DNA from: Ciona intestinalis
Taxonomy: Eukaryota > Chordata > Ascidiacea > Phlebobranchia > Cionidae
DNA: 64,000 nt
Assembly: GCF_000224145.3 (NCBI RefSeq)
Contig: NC_020177.2
Coordinates: forward strand, 2,621,649-2,685,648
Reading direction: 5' to 3'
Program-made: the position numbers and the translations under genes
Part shown: positions 1-19,500 of the stretch, piece after piece
How positions within the stretch are numbered: position 1 is the first letter of the stretch
Layout of the letters: every line of letters starts with the position of its first letter
The notes under the pieces: generated by a model
Database searches by the model: none
The model's input: the letters and a program-made list of their open reading frames with translations, nothing else
What the model was told of the DNA's origin: nothing

Positions 1-641
1 TGAATTGATTTGAAGATCTATAATAATAAATGAATGAATGTAACTTGATTGATCTTTGCACAGCGGAAAAAAGTCTTTATTACACGAATGATGTGTTTCA
101 TACACCTCGTGCCTGCTTATCAAGTTACCATGTGTACATCTTTTTGAGTGTGTTTTTATTTTTTTTTGTATGGGTGATTTTAGACAACCCATTGGTGACC
201 ACTGGATTTGAGCAATTGTTGTTAAATGTCTTGCAGTTAGGTAAATAAATGAAAAAATGAAACTATTAAACCATGTGTGGTGAGGAAATGACAGTCGTTA
301 TAACACAGGACTTTTGTTTCATACACCTCTAGTAGAGTACGAGTTATCACGTGTATACCTTTATGGGTAATTCATTTTTAGAATATTTTTAGTGTGAGTA
401 AAACTTGTTGAACAGTAAAAAAACAATTAAAAATAAATTAAGTTAAAACAGTAAACATAACTTTGAAGAAAAAAAATTTTTTAAATTAAAACATTGAAAA
501 AAGTAGGGGATTTTTGGTGTTAATAAAACTTGTTTAAAAGATAAAACAATAAAAAAATTAAGTTTAAACACTTAACAAAAATTTTAATAAAGTATTTATA
601 AAATTCAAACATTAAAAACATTTTTTTTTACTTTTGATAAC

Positions 642-8258
<7,617 letters not shown>

Positions 8259-9290
8259 TTCGCATTTTAACAAAAACAGAAAAAACAGTTACTACTGCAC
8301 CAGTGTGGTCCTAGTATGTAGTATATGGAGTCTAAATACTTAGCGACCATTTTCGGTCGTTTTTAGTTAACGTTATAGAAAACCCAAGTAGACCAACCCG
8401 ACGTCCAACGTAAAAGACAAATTGTATAACACATCGGGTATAGGGAAAGCATGTTTTGAAAAAAAAACCTGCACCTAAAAATAAATTTAAAAGATGAAAA
8501 GAGTAAAAAAGTGAGTAATCTGCTTTCTATTATAAACAAACATGGGTAAAATCTATTATAAACAAACGTGGGTGCCTTCTAAAAAAAGTTAAAAACGAAC
8601 TTTAGAAGAAGTTATTTTTTGTTACATTTTAGTCATCCAATGCGGGAAATTTTATATTTTTTGGCAAGAAATGTTTAATAAGGTAAGTATAAGCCCTAGA
8701 CTCCTTAAGAAATGTGTTTTCAAATCCAATTTCTTGGCGGTTAGATCTTCGATCGTAGGTGCTTAGATTGGAGTGATATCTCTAGTAGGGCATGATGTAG
8801 ATAAAGTTGCTGCGAAAATGGTTTGGTGTCCCGCTATTTATATCGTTTCCAAACAGCCTGGAGGCACTATGTGTGCGTACGGTTACGTATGTGGTAGTTT
8901 CGTTAATCATAACACCGTGTTGGACTGGCAGTTCAGGAGCCTTGAATCGCCTACGCAGTTTCGAAGTTATAAGCAGCATTAATCTTAAGTGTTATTAGGA
9001 GATTGGTATATTATATTAAGAGTGCTTTGTGATGTCTTTTTGAGGTCTTTAATTTTGATGAAAATAGGTGTTTTTAAGTTAGTAAACTCAGTAAAATAAA
9101 TTAGCATATAAGAGTTTAATTATTTAGAAACAGGTTTTACGTAAGGTAGTAATTACAGTAGACTTATACAGTATTTTCTGGTAACTAAAACACTATATGG
9201 TAATAGGTTTTCTCCAATGCCAATCCAATCAGTTTTTGCAAATATAAACAATTTATTTTAAAATGCGTAATATACTAAAAAATAATTAAA
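8259..9290. other. Divergent PARG/POMK intergenic region
   Basis: About 1 kb separates the two start codons, which face away from each other. It presumably holds both promoters. I see no convincing coding exon in it. A donor-like AAGGTAAGTATA at about 8679-8690 could end a 5' non-coding POMK exon. Confidence 0.45.
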
Positions 9291-12200
9291 ATGTGGAATA
9301 TAAAGAAAAAGAAACACAAAAGTCGAAGCAAAAAAGAAGATGCGAATTTGTATTTCATCATACTGTTGGCTGCCGTATTTGTGTTGGTCGTGGTAAAAAG
9401 GGACAACTTATTATATTCTACTGGTGTCATAAAGAAGATGCAAAAGCCAATAAAATTGCTAAAGGTATAAAAGCGAAAGTATTTTTTTACTTTACACTAA
9501 ACCGACTGCATTTTTGTACTGTTTGGGGTATAGGGTTGCAAAATTAGAAGGTTGTGTATTTCTAAATGACCTCGACACTGTTCTACCTACATATGGTATA
9601 GTAGGGTGGGGAAAGATGGTACACTTTATCATTTTATTTTCTTGCCCCATTTGGTGGTAAACAAAGAACATTTAAAAAATTATAAAACTATATCCTTACA
9701 ACTCTCATATACCGTTGGTAATTGTTTAAAACACGATCAGGATATTTGGATTTTAGGTGCTAAAGGTGTCCCATGTTCCCCCACCATACTATATTAATTT
9801 TCAGATATGCAGAAACGAATTACAGTATAGTATAGGCACATATAGGCTACGTCGAACGCAAAAAAACAGGAGTATTTATAAATTCTTGTCAACTTTATCT
9901 TCATAGGCAACGACGTTCCTTAAAAAGCTTATAACCATCTAATAGTGCAGTATAGTATAGTACTGGGGGTGAAGATAGGACACCATTAGCACACAATATT
10001 CAAATATCCTGATTGTGTTTTAAACAATTAACAACGATCTATGGAGCTCTTGAGAACACGATTTAATAATTCTTTGAATGTTCTTTGTTTACTATCAAAT
10101 GAGACGAGAAAATAGAACGAAAAGGTGTCCTATATCCCCCCACTTTACTATGTAAGTTAAAATACCTATTATTTTACAGGGTGCTCGCGACCGTTTACGA
10201 AGCAATACTTTTTTCCGATCCACGCCGTCCGAGGTGGCTAATTTACCGAAACCTGACTTTCGACCAAGTTGCGCCAAAAACGAGTTCAGAATCATAAATA
10301 TGACGTCATGTCATGAAATATTGTATTGTGACGCAATATTCCACAATGTTGAAAAGGGCTCTTACTTTAACAAAGGGAAAACAAAAAAGGTGAAGTAAAG
10401 TATATAATAGGGTGGGGTAAGATGGAACATGTTTTCATTCTCTGCAACAGTTCGCAACTGTGCTTCTTATAGAAAGAAAGGCTATATATGAGAGAAGTCT
10501 GTTCATGAAACCCCAATAAATGTATTTATCCATAGATAGACGCTATAGGAAATAGATTTTTGAGTATAATACAGCTTGCGAAGAATATAATATCTTTCCT
10601 GCCAAAATGTGCCCGGTCATATTTTTTATACATTTTTAGCTTATTGGTTTATTTTTTATGTACGATTTCTTTTAGCACAAAAATGGCGCTAAATTAACCC
10701 ATTTTTTTTTTAGATGCAGTACGGTGTTTGGGAAGGCCGTAGAGTAGCAGTGGCTCATTCCATTACATCCAAAGTGATAAACACTAAAGCGGATTTTAAT
10801 GAACACGTAACGAACCTGTTTCGACTCCAAAGTCCGTTTGTGACACAGTTGATTGGATTTTGCAACGTTTCAAGGTAAATATATGTCTAGTTTTTAAATA
10901 TAGTAGAGTGGGGAAGACGGGACACCTTTGTCACATAATATCCAAATATCACAATTAACAGCGGTCTATATTGGAATCGTAAGGAGAATTTTTTGAATGT
11001 TCTTTGTTTACTACCAAATGGATCGAAAAAATAGAATGAAAAGGTGTCCCATCTTCCCCCACCCTACCACATACATCGTTTTAAAATTTTAAAAAGGAGT
11101 TTAAAATGCCATTGTCCTGCCTTACGAAATGTATGTGAAAACATGCGCTTTTACTAGAGGTTTCAACGGGGTCAAGGTACGGCGAATTTAAATGTATCTG
11201 TTTACCTAAAAAGCACTAATTATAAAAAACTAACATATACAACGTTATGCAGCACATGACGAAAATTACTGTTCTTAAAGTATCGCTAATTTATTTGGGA
11301 TTTTTTGAACGCTAACTATTTGGACAACACATATATAAATGACAACCGGGTTGGAGCAACTGTCGTTAAGTGTCTTGCTTATATATAAGAACACATATGC
11401 CGACATAACGGTAGCAGCTTCAAGCTTTGAACTCAGAACCCATGCGCCACGGCGTCTTTACTAAACCCAAATACTTCTTATAGAACTGCATTCGACTACG
11501 CAAGGTCTTTTATAGTCACTGAGTATCACAAACGTGGGTCTTTGGACACATATTTGAACTCAAACGAACATATTACGAGTGATGCTACCGAGAGGTTACG
11601 ACTCGCTGTATCTTATTTGAAGACGTTGAACTTTCTACACAACCAAACAGAAGGTATGTTTAAACAGTTGCATATGGTTCTTATATGTATTGTATAGTAC
11701 AGTACTAGGGAAAAGATGGAATACCGTTAGTACCTGTAATATAGTAGGGTGGGGAAGATGGGACACCTTTTCATATTATTTTCTAATCTCATTTGGTAGT
11801 AAATAAAAAATATCCTCAGACCGTTGTTAATTGTTCAAAAAAGATCAGGATAATTGAATATATGTTTTGCTAAAAGGACGAAAAAATGGATTGAAAATGT
11901 GTCCCGTCTTCCCCCTACCCTACTATATTTCATGTTTCCTGGTCGTGTTTTAAACATCTAACAATGCTTTATTCAAACAAATATAATGAGGACACGTACC
12001 GTTTTACCCCAACCTACTGTATACGTTACATATTGCAAAACGAGGCGTTTTGCCCAGCGGCAAACCAGTTACGGTTATTTAATATTAATTACCGGATAAT
12101 CTAAATGTAAGCGGATATGGTAGTTACGTTATAATATACATGAACAAACGTTTATTAGTAGGGTGGGGGTAGATGGGATACCATTTCATCCCATTTTCTC

Positions 12201-13703
12201 GTCCCATTTGGTAGTAAAAAAGAAAATTCAAAGAATTATAAAACCATGTCCTCACGACTCTCATGGACCTTTGTTAAATGTTTAAAACTTGATCATGAAA
12301 TTTGGAAATTGTGCTAAAAACTTTTCCATGTTCCCCACCCTATTATATCTGTTTATTACGTTCTCTGTTATTTTTTTTACTAAAGGAAGTCTGGTTGTTT
12401 GCGATTCAAACGACCTGAAGGGGGCGCTACAGAACTATCTTGTGACGTCAGATAGGCGGGTGATTTTAAACGATATGGACGATCTCCCATTGGTCAATCG
12501 CTATGGCAAGCTTATTCAATGCAAACACCAGGTAAACGGTGACTTTATGTTTAAACAAAGCCGTGTCAAACTTCGGCGCGTGGCTCAGTGGTTATAGGGC
12601 CGCTGCAGTATGAATATAACTTATTTTATCTTTGCATGGACAGTCGTTATAAAACGAATTTCTGTTTCATACACTTAATGCCAGCTTACGAGTTACCATG
12701 TATGTAATTTTGTGGATGTGTGATTTCTGTATGCTTGATGTAGACACCTCGTTAGTGAATACTAGGTTAGAGAAATTGGGGTGTCATATTCAAGGACACA
12801 AACGCCCACAACGGTAGCAGCAATGAGCCTTGTACCTGTATCCTCTGTGTTAAAGACAGGCACGCGACGACTGTATTCTGGCGGGCATAACCAAACGGAT
12901 ACTGAGCACCTCTGCCATTGCGAGCGCGCGTGTTACCGGAAAAAAAACACGTAAATGTAATTTGTCAACCATTACCTGCAAATTTACATATACGCGGTAA
13001 CTCGAAGTCGCTACAATGTGTATATAAACAGAACACCCAGTTTGACAACTGTGGTTATACCTCAACCGGCAATTAATATTATATTTATCTATTCATTGGC
13101 ACGAGTCTTATCTACAGCCTACTCGATATTCAAGTAGGTCTTACACGTTTCTAAACTGTCGTAGGGTATAGGAAATAGACGGCCTGAGTCACTTTCTGTT
13201 TTCAGAATTCAGCTATCCAAAGCCGTTTCAACATTTTAATCCTTATTTACTTGTATTTATTTAAACTAATGCAAATTTATTTATTTCGCTTTTAGGATGT
13301 TCTATCTGACCAACCGTCCATCGTGGGAGAGAATTTTCTTGCTCCGGAACAAAAAACTGCTCTTTTAGCAAGTTTTCCTAAATCAGCTATTGCAAGACTC
13401 GAACGTAATAGCGGCGTGACGTCAACAGGCGCAGAAATCGACGCACAAGGACGCCCGCCGCCGAGTCTTGACGCAAAAATTGACGTGTACAAAATTCCCG
13501 ACATCGTGCAGGCTATTTTGTTAATTAATAAAGAAAAATTGTCAAAGCTCCATAGCGACAGCTACCGGAAAGCGTCGTTGAACATTTGGAGAAAATTAAT
13601 GAAAATTAACGAGGAATGTAAAGACCCGTCGGCGAGCACGAGGCCACAGACTTCGAAAGTACTTCAAGCGTACGAGAATCTGTTAAAATCGTTATCATCT
13701 TGA
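9291..13703 (+). CDS. POMK: Protein O-mannose kinase (SGK196-like)
   Basis: POMK phosphorylates C6 of O-mannose in the core M3 glycan of alpha-dystroglycan in the ER. Six exons join in phase: 9291-9464, 10180-10389, 10714-10874, 11484-11653, 12386-12531 and 13296-13703, giving 422 residues against about 350 in human. The N-terminus is a basic cytosolic tail (KKKKHKSRSKKE) followed by one transmembrane helix (about residues 21-35), so a type II membrane protein. The kinase-like domain retains the family-specific loop VVCDSNDLKGAL, then NDMDDLPLVN, then FLAPEQ, and IDVYKIPDI near the C-terminus, all matching vertebrate POMK. Canonical HRD/DFG motifs are not obvious, as expected for this divergent kinase. 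Its introns carry at least six copies of the 'GTAGGGTGGGG' MITE. The gene is head-to-head with PARG and 184 bp ahead of the lectin start codon. Confidence 0.93.
9597..9793. mobile_element. MITE, 'GTAGGGTGGGG' family, full copy
   Basis: Inverted termini TATAGTAGGGTGGGGAAAGA and CCCCCACCATACTATA enclose the conserved interior (GTAGTAAACAAAG-like and GTTTAAAACACGATCAGG). In POMK intron 1. Confidence 0.85.
9950..10151. mobile_element. MITE, 'GTAGGGTGGGG' family, full copy
   Basis: Diverged left end (AGTATAGTACTGGGGGTGAA) and right end (CCCCCACTTTACTAT), interior in the opposite orientation to the 9597 copy. POMK intron 1, ending about 30 bp before exon 2. Confidence 0.8.
10405..10440. mobile_element. 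MITE terminal fragment
   Basis: Only one end is present (TAATAGGGTGGGGTAAGATG), starting 15 bp after the POMK exon 2 donor. The rest is absent. Confidence 0.6.
10898..11072. mobile_element. MITE, 'GTAGGGTGGGG' family
   Basis: Termini TATAGTAGAGTGGGGAAGAC and CCCCCACCCTACCAC. Slightly shortened interior. POMK intron 3, 23 bp after the donor. Confidence 0.85.
11690..12016. mobile_element. Nested pair of 'GTAGGGTGGGG' MITEs
   Basis: An older copy is split: its left part (TAGTACAGTACTAGGGAAAAGA) is at about 11693-11737 and its right part (CTGGTCGTGTTTTAAACA through CCCCAACCTACTGTATA) at about 11938-12016. A fresher complete copy, 11738-11937, lies between them. POMK intron 4. Confidence 0.75.
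12153..12351. mobile_element. MITE, 'GTAGGGTGGGG' family, full copy
   Basis: Termini TTAGTAGGGTGGGGGTAGAT and CCCCACCCTATTATAT. It ends 34 bp before POMK exon 5, so the intron 4 branch-point region sits at the element boundary. Confidence 0.8.
12605..12862 (-). mobile_element. tRNA-related SINE, near full length
   Basis: Read on the minus strand: a tRNA-like head, the conserved body (the GTAGACACCTC...GTTAGTGAATACT region on plus), and an A/T-rich end near 12610. It occupies POMK intron 5. Confidence 0.7.
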
Positions 13704-13887
13704 TTAAATTAAACTCATTCTTTTCTTGTTGTGAATAATACACGCATTTATTTCACGACAGGAAAGTGATGTCACGTTAACAGGAAAGTAATCTACTGTC
13801 ACTTATATGTCAAGCTACGTATTAGACGTTGCTGCAAAAGACATTGCTTCAAAATTCTTTCACTGCTTTATAGTACAAGAAAACAGA

Positions 13888-15461
13888 ATGGTCAAAAAAT
13901 TCGTGTTTTCCTTTGTTCTGTTGTCAGTGTTTACAGTAGTTACATCTGAGTACTTGTTGTGCAAAAGAGTAGATCAGGTTTTCAGATCAACCAACCTGCA
14001 AACAAGTGCTAACTCAACAAAAATTAGGGGACCGAGAGGTCGACCTGGAAAACAAGGTCCTACTGGGCCAAGAGGACCACCTGGCCCTGAAGGTCCACAA
14101 GCCATGCTCGACTGGGGAAGAGTGGAACAAACAATAGTGCAAGTGATTGAAAATTACAGTAAGCAACCAACGTATAGTACTGTAGGATGGATACCAGACA
14201 GCATATAACATCCTGATCGTGTTTTAAACAATTACTAACAGTTTGTGGGAATCATGAAGACACGGTTACATAATTCTGTAAATACTCTTTTTTTCTACCA
14301 AATATGGCAAGAAAAGAAAATGAAAACATGTCTCATCTTTCCCCACCCTATATACCAATCGGTATTACTTAAGACATATAAGCTTTGTTTATAACATATA
14401 GTAGGATGGCAGAAGATGAAACACCTCAGCACATAATATCAAAATATCGTGTTTTAATCTATTGAGTCGTAAAGATATAGTTTTATAATCCTTTAAAGGT
14501 TTCTTGTTTACTACCTAATGGAACGAGTAAAGATAATAAAAACATGTTTCATCTTGCCCAAACCTACCAATCAGTAAACCTTAATACGTATAATATGCGT
14601 TGTTTATACATGCATTTAGAACTAACATATTTATTGGTACAGCTAGATGCACAGGGGTGAGATACGGCAATCGATGCATACGATTGCTCTACACAGCTGG
14701 GTATAAAACAACTAAAGCACAATCAGAAAGCCTTTGTCGTTTCCACGGTGGTCAACTGATAGACATAGAAAATGAAGAGATGTATGACTTGGTTTATAAC
14801 TACATAAAGAGAACATGGAACGCCTATATAACTGATGATTACGATTTCGTGGACGTTTGGCTGGCTTCGACTTATGAGGTAATTGAGTTTAAGTAACACA
14901 CATGGTAACTCGTAAGCTGGCACGAGGTGTATGAACACCTGAGTTAATGTATTTTTCCGACCACGCGAGAATAGAGCAAGTTACATTCATTCAAGTTACT
15001 TTAATTAAAGTTCAAATCTTCAGTGAGTGAAAAACCGAAGTCAGGCGTGGTTAGCGCTTTATGGTTAGCAGTTAGCACACCTGCCTTTAACCCAGAGGTT
15101 ACAGGTTCAAGGCTTGTCGCTGTTACCATTGTGGGCGTCCTTGGGCAAGACACTGATTTTACTGCCACGCGAGGATAGTTCATGTATTTATTCATTTAAC
15201 TTGCTGCTTATTGAATCACCAGCACATAATAACAATGTAATTTACTACTTCTATCAATTCACACAGGGTGGTGTTGTCAGGATGCTGAACGGTGAAGTCG
15301 GTTTTGCGAGATGGCACAACGCGGGTTATCCAAACCCAGTATATACAGCAATGATTTTAGAAGTCGCAATAAAAGCGAGCAGACCACCTCGATACACTGG
15401 AATGTTCAATCAGCCGTCAAGTTTTGTGAGGCCAGTGCCGCTGTGTTCGTTTGAACTATAA
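13888..15461 (+). CDS. Collagen-tailed C-type lectin domain protein (collectin-like)
   Basis: Three in-phase exons, 13888-14158, 14643-14878 and 15267-15461, encode 233 residues. The ATG at 13888 starts a cleavable signal peptide (hydrophobic core FVFSFVLLSVFTVV, residues 5-18). Exon 1 then has a short Gly-X-Y collagen stretch of about eight triplets (GPRGRPGKQGPTG and on, about residues 50-72) and a short helical neck. Exons 2-3 form a C-type lectin fold: RCTGVRYGNRCIRL, SLCRFHGGQLIDIENEEMYD, VWLAS, and the closing LCSFEL. The usual EPN/QPD and WND calcium/sugar motifs are not visible (WHNAGYPNPVYTAM occupies that region), so the ligand is unclear. A role in mucosal or innate defence is inference from the architecture. 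Two MITEs fill intron 1. The gene lies between POMK and a decayed copy of the POMK 3' end. Confidence 0.82.
14208..14350. mobile_element. MITE, truncated copy
   Basis: Lacks one terminus. It begins at ATCCTGATCGTGTTTTAAAC and ends CATCTTTCCCCACCCTATA. Lectin intron 1, immediately after the exon 1 read-through stop. Confidence 0.75.
14396..14572. mobile_element. MITE, 'GTAGGGTGGGG' family, diverged
   Basis: Termini TATAGTAGGATGGCAGAAGA and CATCTTGCCCAAACCTACC, with a typical interior. Lectin intron 1, 46 bp from the preceding copy. Confidence 0.75.
14893..15205 (+). mobile_element. Two partial tRNA-related SINEs
   Basis: About 14893-14998 is a 3' fragment (ACACATGGTAACTCGTAAGC to the ATTCATTCA tail). 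About 15040-15205 has the tRNA-like head (TGGTTAGC...CCTGCCTTTAACCC, then the B-box-like AGGTTCAAGGC) joined directly to the 3' end with the central body missing. Lectin intron 2. Confidence 0.7.
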
Positions 15462-15567
15462 CGTGCTTTTGTTTGTATCTGAACACGATTGCCTATATAC
15501 CTATAAATTCGTTCACACTTAGCGCACACATTACCGTAGAAACATTAGCGCACACATCACCGTCCCC

Positions 15568-15822
15568 ATTTTGCTGATCAATAAAGAAATAGTGTCAAAG
15601 CTTATGGCGACGGGTACTGAAAAGCGTCGTTAACATTTGGTGAAAACCAACGAGAAATATGTAAAACCGCCGGCGAGCTTCTACATTATTTCAAGCGTAC
15701 TTGACTAAAATAACCTCATTTTTTGTTGTTTTGAATACTATACACGCATTTATTTAACGGTAGGAAAGTAATGTCACGTTAACAGTAAAGTAGCCGACTG
15801 CCACTTCATACATCAAGCTGCA
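15568..15822 (+). pseudogene. Decayed copy of POMK last-exon 3' end and downstream DNA
   Basis: This stretch aligns with about 13514-13815: GATCAATAAAGAAATAGTGTC against TTAATTAATAAAGAAAAATT, then GCGTCGTTAACATTTGG against GCGTCGTTGAACATTTGG, CCGGCGAGC, ATACACGCATTTATTT, and AAGTAATGTCACGTTAACAG. It covers the last roughly 60 codons of POMK plus about 110 bp past the stop, with several indels that destroy the frame. It has no kinase signature of its own. It lies 107 bp past the lectin stop and marks an old segmental duplication. Confidence 0.8.
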
Positions 15823-16500
15823 AATTTAGCGCAGTATTTTCATAATATAAGTTAACAGCAGTGCTTTACAGTGTTAAGGACACCGAAGAATGTTAAGGAC
15901 ACCACAAACATTTCAATGAAGTAATAAATGGTATGATAAAAACACACTAAAGTATAAGTTACTGCGCCTAATTAAAATGTTAATGTGTGAGATTTTCAAA
16001 TATGCAAATAGTACTAAACGAGCAGCAGTCAGCGCTTTAGCTGTAACCACGATCAAGTCACAGCGGTTGGTTGTTATGGTTGGTTTGTTTTGTGTATTTG
16101 AAGTCAGAAGTTTAGCGGCTTTCGAAGTTTGAAGTTTTAGTGAATGCTTTTAAAATAGTGGCGCATAGGTGACTGCGTGAGAACATTGAACCACAGAGCT
16201 AACTTGAATAGAAAACACTATATAGATTTCGAGCACATGGTGGACTGACGGACCGCTATTAGATATAGGTAGGTGGGGGAAGATGGGACACGTTAAGCAC
16301 AAAATATATAAGTATCCTGGTCGCGTTTTAAACAAATAACAATGGTCTATGAAAGTCGCGAGGACAAGGTTTTAAAATTCTTTAATTGTTCTTTGTTTAC
16401 TACCAAAATGTACGAGAAAATAGAATGAAAAGGTGTCCCATCTTCCCCCACCCTACTATACATATTTGGGCAAAATTATGGTCCTTCTTCTTCGTAACAG
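15823..16500 (+). other. Presumed promoter/5' UTR of the orphan gene, with a MITE
   Basis: No coding exon is seen. A MITE copy fills 16264-16460. A strong acceptor (CTTCTTCTTCGTAACAG) ends at 16500, so an upstream 5' untranslated exon is likely; possible donors are at about 16165 (ATAGGTGACTG) and 16267 (ATAGGTAGGTG). Confidence 0.45.
16264..16460. mobile_element. MITE, 'GTAGGGTGGGG' family, full copy
   Basis: Termini TATAGGTAGGTGGGGGAAGA and CCCCCACCCTACTATA. Forty bp before the orphan-gene acceptor. An open frame runs through it into the exon, but it is not expected to be coding. Confidence 0.85.
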
Positions 16501-16559
16501 GTGTTTTAGAGGCGAAAATAAAGTTCGCGGGTTTAAGTATTGTTAAAAGGAATCTGACA

Positions 16560-19500
16560 ATGCTTCAAGCAGAAGAAGACACATATATACCTAAAGTTAG
16601 AGGGTTGTTAATAGAAATTGGAATTCCGAGGCTGTATTCTCAGGTCTATGTGTTGTACTTCAGTCAAGAAAAGACATGGGTTGCATATGGAAGCAAAAAC
16701 TACGTTTTGCCGCTTTGTTTTACAGAGAGAAAAGATCTTTTTCTACTTGAGTTTGAAAAAGGAATAGATACTCCGGAGGTAAATAGAGACGCCTCTTCAG
16801 TCTGTATCTGTGTAAGCATAGGTGCTGTATGCGAAGGCATGGGTTCAGTTGAAGATTTTTGGAAAAGTAATGTTCCATATACCAGCAAAAGTGGACTAAC
16901 TGCAACTTTGCTGAAGGATACTTTTCGACCATCGCTAGAAGTACAAAATGGTTTCGCTTACAACGTTCGGTTGTCAGATACAAAGCGGTTTACGTTCAGA
17001 GGCCACGGGCGGGATTTTGAAGCACAATATGGAATGATTTGTAAAAGCAATGAATTGCTTCAGCGACTTCTTAACGAAAGCAGACAGACAATTACAGATT
17101 TTCTAAGCAAATCCAAGTCGCACATTTATAAAGTTGTGCAGTGCGCCGAAGAAATGGAGAAAACTATGTCAAAGTCGATTGAAGACTTGAACATGCTTGA
17201 ATGTCTAGATTTTATTGATGAAGTTAAAACTTCAGCAGAAAAGTTGACACTTGCGAAGGAAAACGGTTTCGATACAACTGAACAAATAAAAAAACTTGAA
17301 GCAAATCTATACCTTTTAGGTCAAAGCTACGATCATTTTTGCCAGCCAAAAGTATTGGCAAAAGGAATTAAAAAACTAGAAAATCAAATCAACGAATGTA
17401 AGACGGTTGTTTCTGATTTTAAAAACAAAGTTTTGGATGAAGCTGGTTTTAAAGAAGCGAGCGATGCGGCAATGACTTTAAAAACGAGTACAGATACATT
17501 TGGTGACATGATCGTAGGTAGTAAAATAAACTGCGTAAATGGCAATGTTGTTCGTGTTTATCTCGAAGAACAACTTGCGGCGGAAGACATGACTTACCAC
17601 TGCACCCAAGTTCTGCTACCAAGCGTATATTCCTGTATTACGACATCAAAGTTGGAAACCGAGTTTATAAAGCAAGCAAGTTTGACTTTTAAAAGGGTAT
17701 TGGAGTTTATGCCCAAGGAAATGGATAAGCTAGAATCGAACCCGCAAGAGTTGTACGCAGTCTATCAAAATTTACAGTGCTATGAAAATTTCTCACTTGG
17801 CAACTCATTTGAACTTTTTTCCTCCGAATACAAATCATGGCAGTCTACTTTAAATGAATACGCAGTGTATTTGTTAAACCAGTGGTTTGACCACTACTCA
17901 AATAGAAAAGCCACTTCAAAGCATTCGTATTCTGAGAGTCTACTGAAAGTTGCTATCATGCAAGCTGACACCTTGGAACAGTTCTACATGGCTTCTGATA
18001 TAACATCTCTTCGAGAAAACGGAGTACACTTTCACAATACTGAAAATATCAATGCGGACAATTTGCTGTTATTTGATCATCAGATGTATCTCGTGCTTAC
18101 TTCGAGTATAATAAGCTTATGTCAGTCTCACAAAACGGATAGCAAAGAGTTTCGTTTGTTGGTGTGTTTCACTGCACAGCGCTGGACGAATGTGAGACGT
18201 TTTTTCGGACCGCTGAAAAAACGAAATGGTTACCTAACACCACTGAAAAAGATGTTCAAATTTTGCAGCACCGTACAATCGCTCGCTAGTGTACTAACAC
18301 AGTGGGGAAAAGAAACTAGTATCTTAGCTTTACAAGACTTGGGCCATAAAATTAATTCTCTGAAGCCTAAACTTATCGAAACGGGACGGAAATTTCAAGC
18401 TATGTTGTCTGAGTTTAAATCAGGTCAATATCTGGAGGAACATTTTGATAGTGACACTGTCGGTGGGATACTAAGACACAAGGCTTACGATATTGAAACT
18501 TTGCCAGATAGGTCCAATCAAATTATTAATCAATTTTCTGAAGATCTTGAAGAGGTAACAGTTTTGCTCGCAGAATGTAAAGATAATATTGCAGCAATGG
18601 TTAAACCATACGAGGGCAAGGATACTGAAGATTATAGGACCGTAGTTTCAAATTTAATTGAACTGTTAAAGTGTTTTCGTATAACACAACGCTACGAAAC
18701 AAAACAACTGGAGAATATTACTGATTTTATTACACGGTACGAAAATAGTGATGCGTTTTCCAAAGAGTCTAACAAGACCTTTAAAGAGGCAAAGTCCGAC
18801 ATAGAAAAAGCAAAGAGAAGGCTTGTTAATACGAAGAGAATGGGGAAATACGAAGCTGCACTATCGAGAGATGCATTGGATAAACTAAAAGAAGCGGAGG
18901 CGACACTGAAACAAGACTATCTTGAAACAATCTTGGACAAATTGGAGGCTATTGCTCCCAACCTTTGCGATGAGACCGAGACGCCTAAACTGGTCGAACT
19001 CTTAAAAACAATTCAAGATAAAAATCAAAACAAACGAAAGGTTAGTGATTTTCAAAACTACTTTCAAGTTACCTTATGGTTTCTGTAACATTAACCGCAC
19101 TTTGGCTAAACTACAAACGAGAAATCTGACATTGAAAAAAGAAAAAAAAAAAATGAATTCAGGTCAAAACGGCAGACATTGTACATTAGTCGAAAATCTT
19201 TCATTCCGGTGTGTAACTTTCTCCTTAAACTTTTTAAAAGAAACCCTTCCGCAACCCCCTAGGGTGAAGTGCGTCAGTGCTGTGTTATTAATATATATAT
19301 ATATACCATATTAGGCATAGTTAATACTTAATAGTCCAATAGCGAGTTGTTTATTTTGTGTTTATTATATTTCAGAACAGTCTTCACGATGAATTGATCA
19401 GTCATGTTATAAGTATTCTTGATGGAAAAGAAAAAGATCAAATTTCCGTTGAAGCTATTGTTTCACTGAATAAATTAATCTTAAAATTGATAAAACATGC

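Noticed and set aside
12289..12385. Start codon at 12289 for a short separate protein
   Set aside because: This part is MITE sequence; the conserved VVCDSNDL block after the acceptor at 12385 is POMK exon 5.
15040..15130. Possible tRNA gene with A- and B-box-like motifs
   Set aside because: No cloverleaf with paired acceptor stem; the same sequence occurs in many copies fused to a common tail, so it is the head of a SINE.
16386..16560. N-terminal extension of the orphan protein starting at 16386
   Set aside because: The first roughly 25 residues are translated from a MITE end and the region contains a strong splice acceptor at 16500; the first ATG after it is at 16560.
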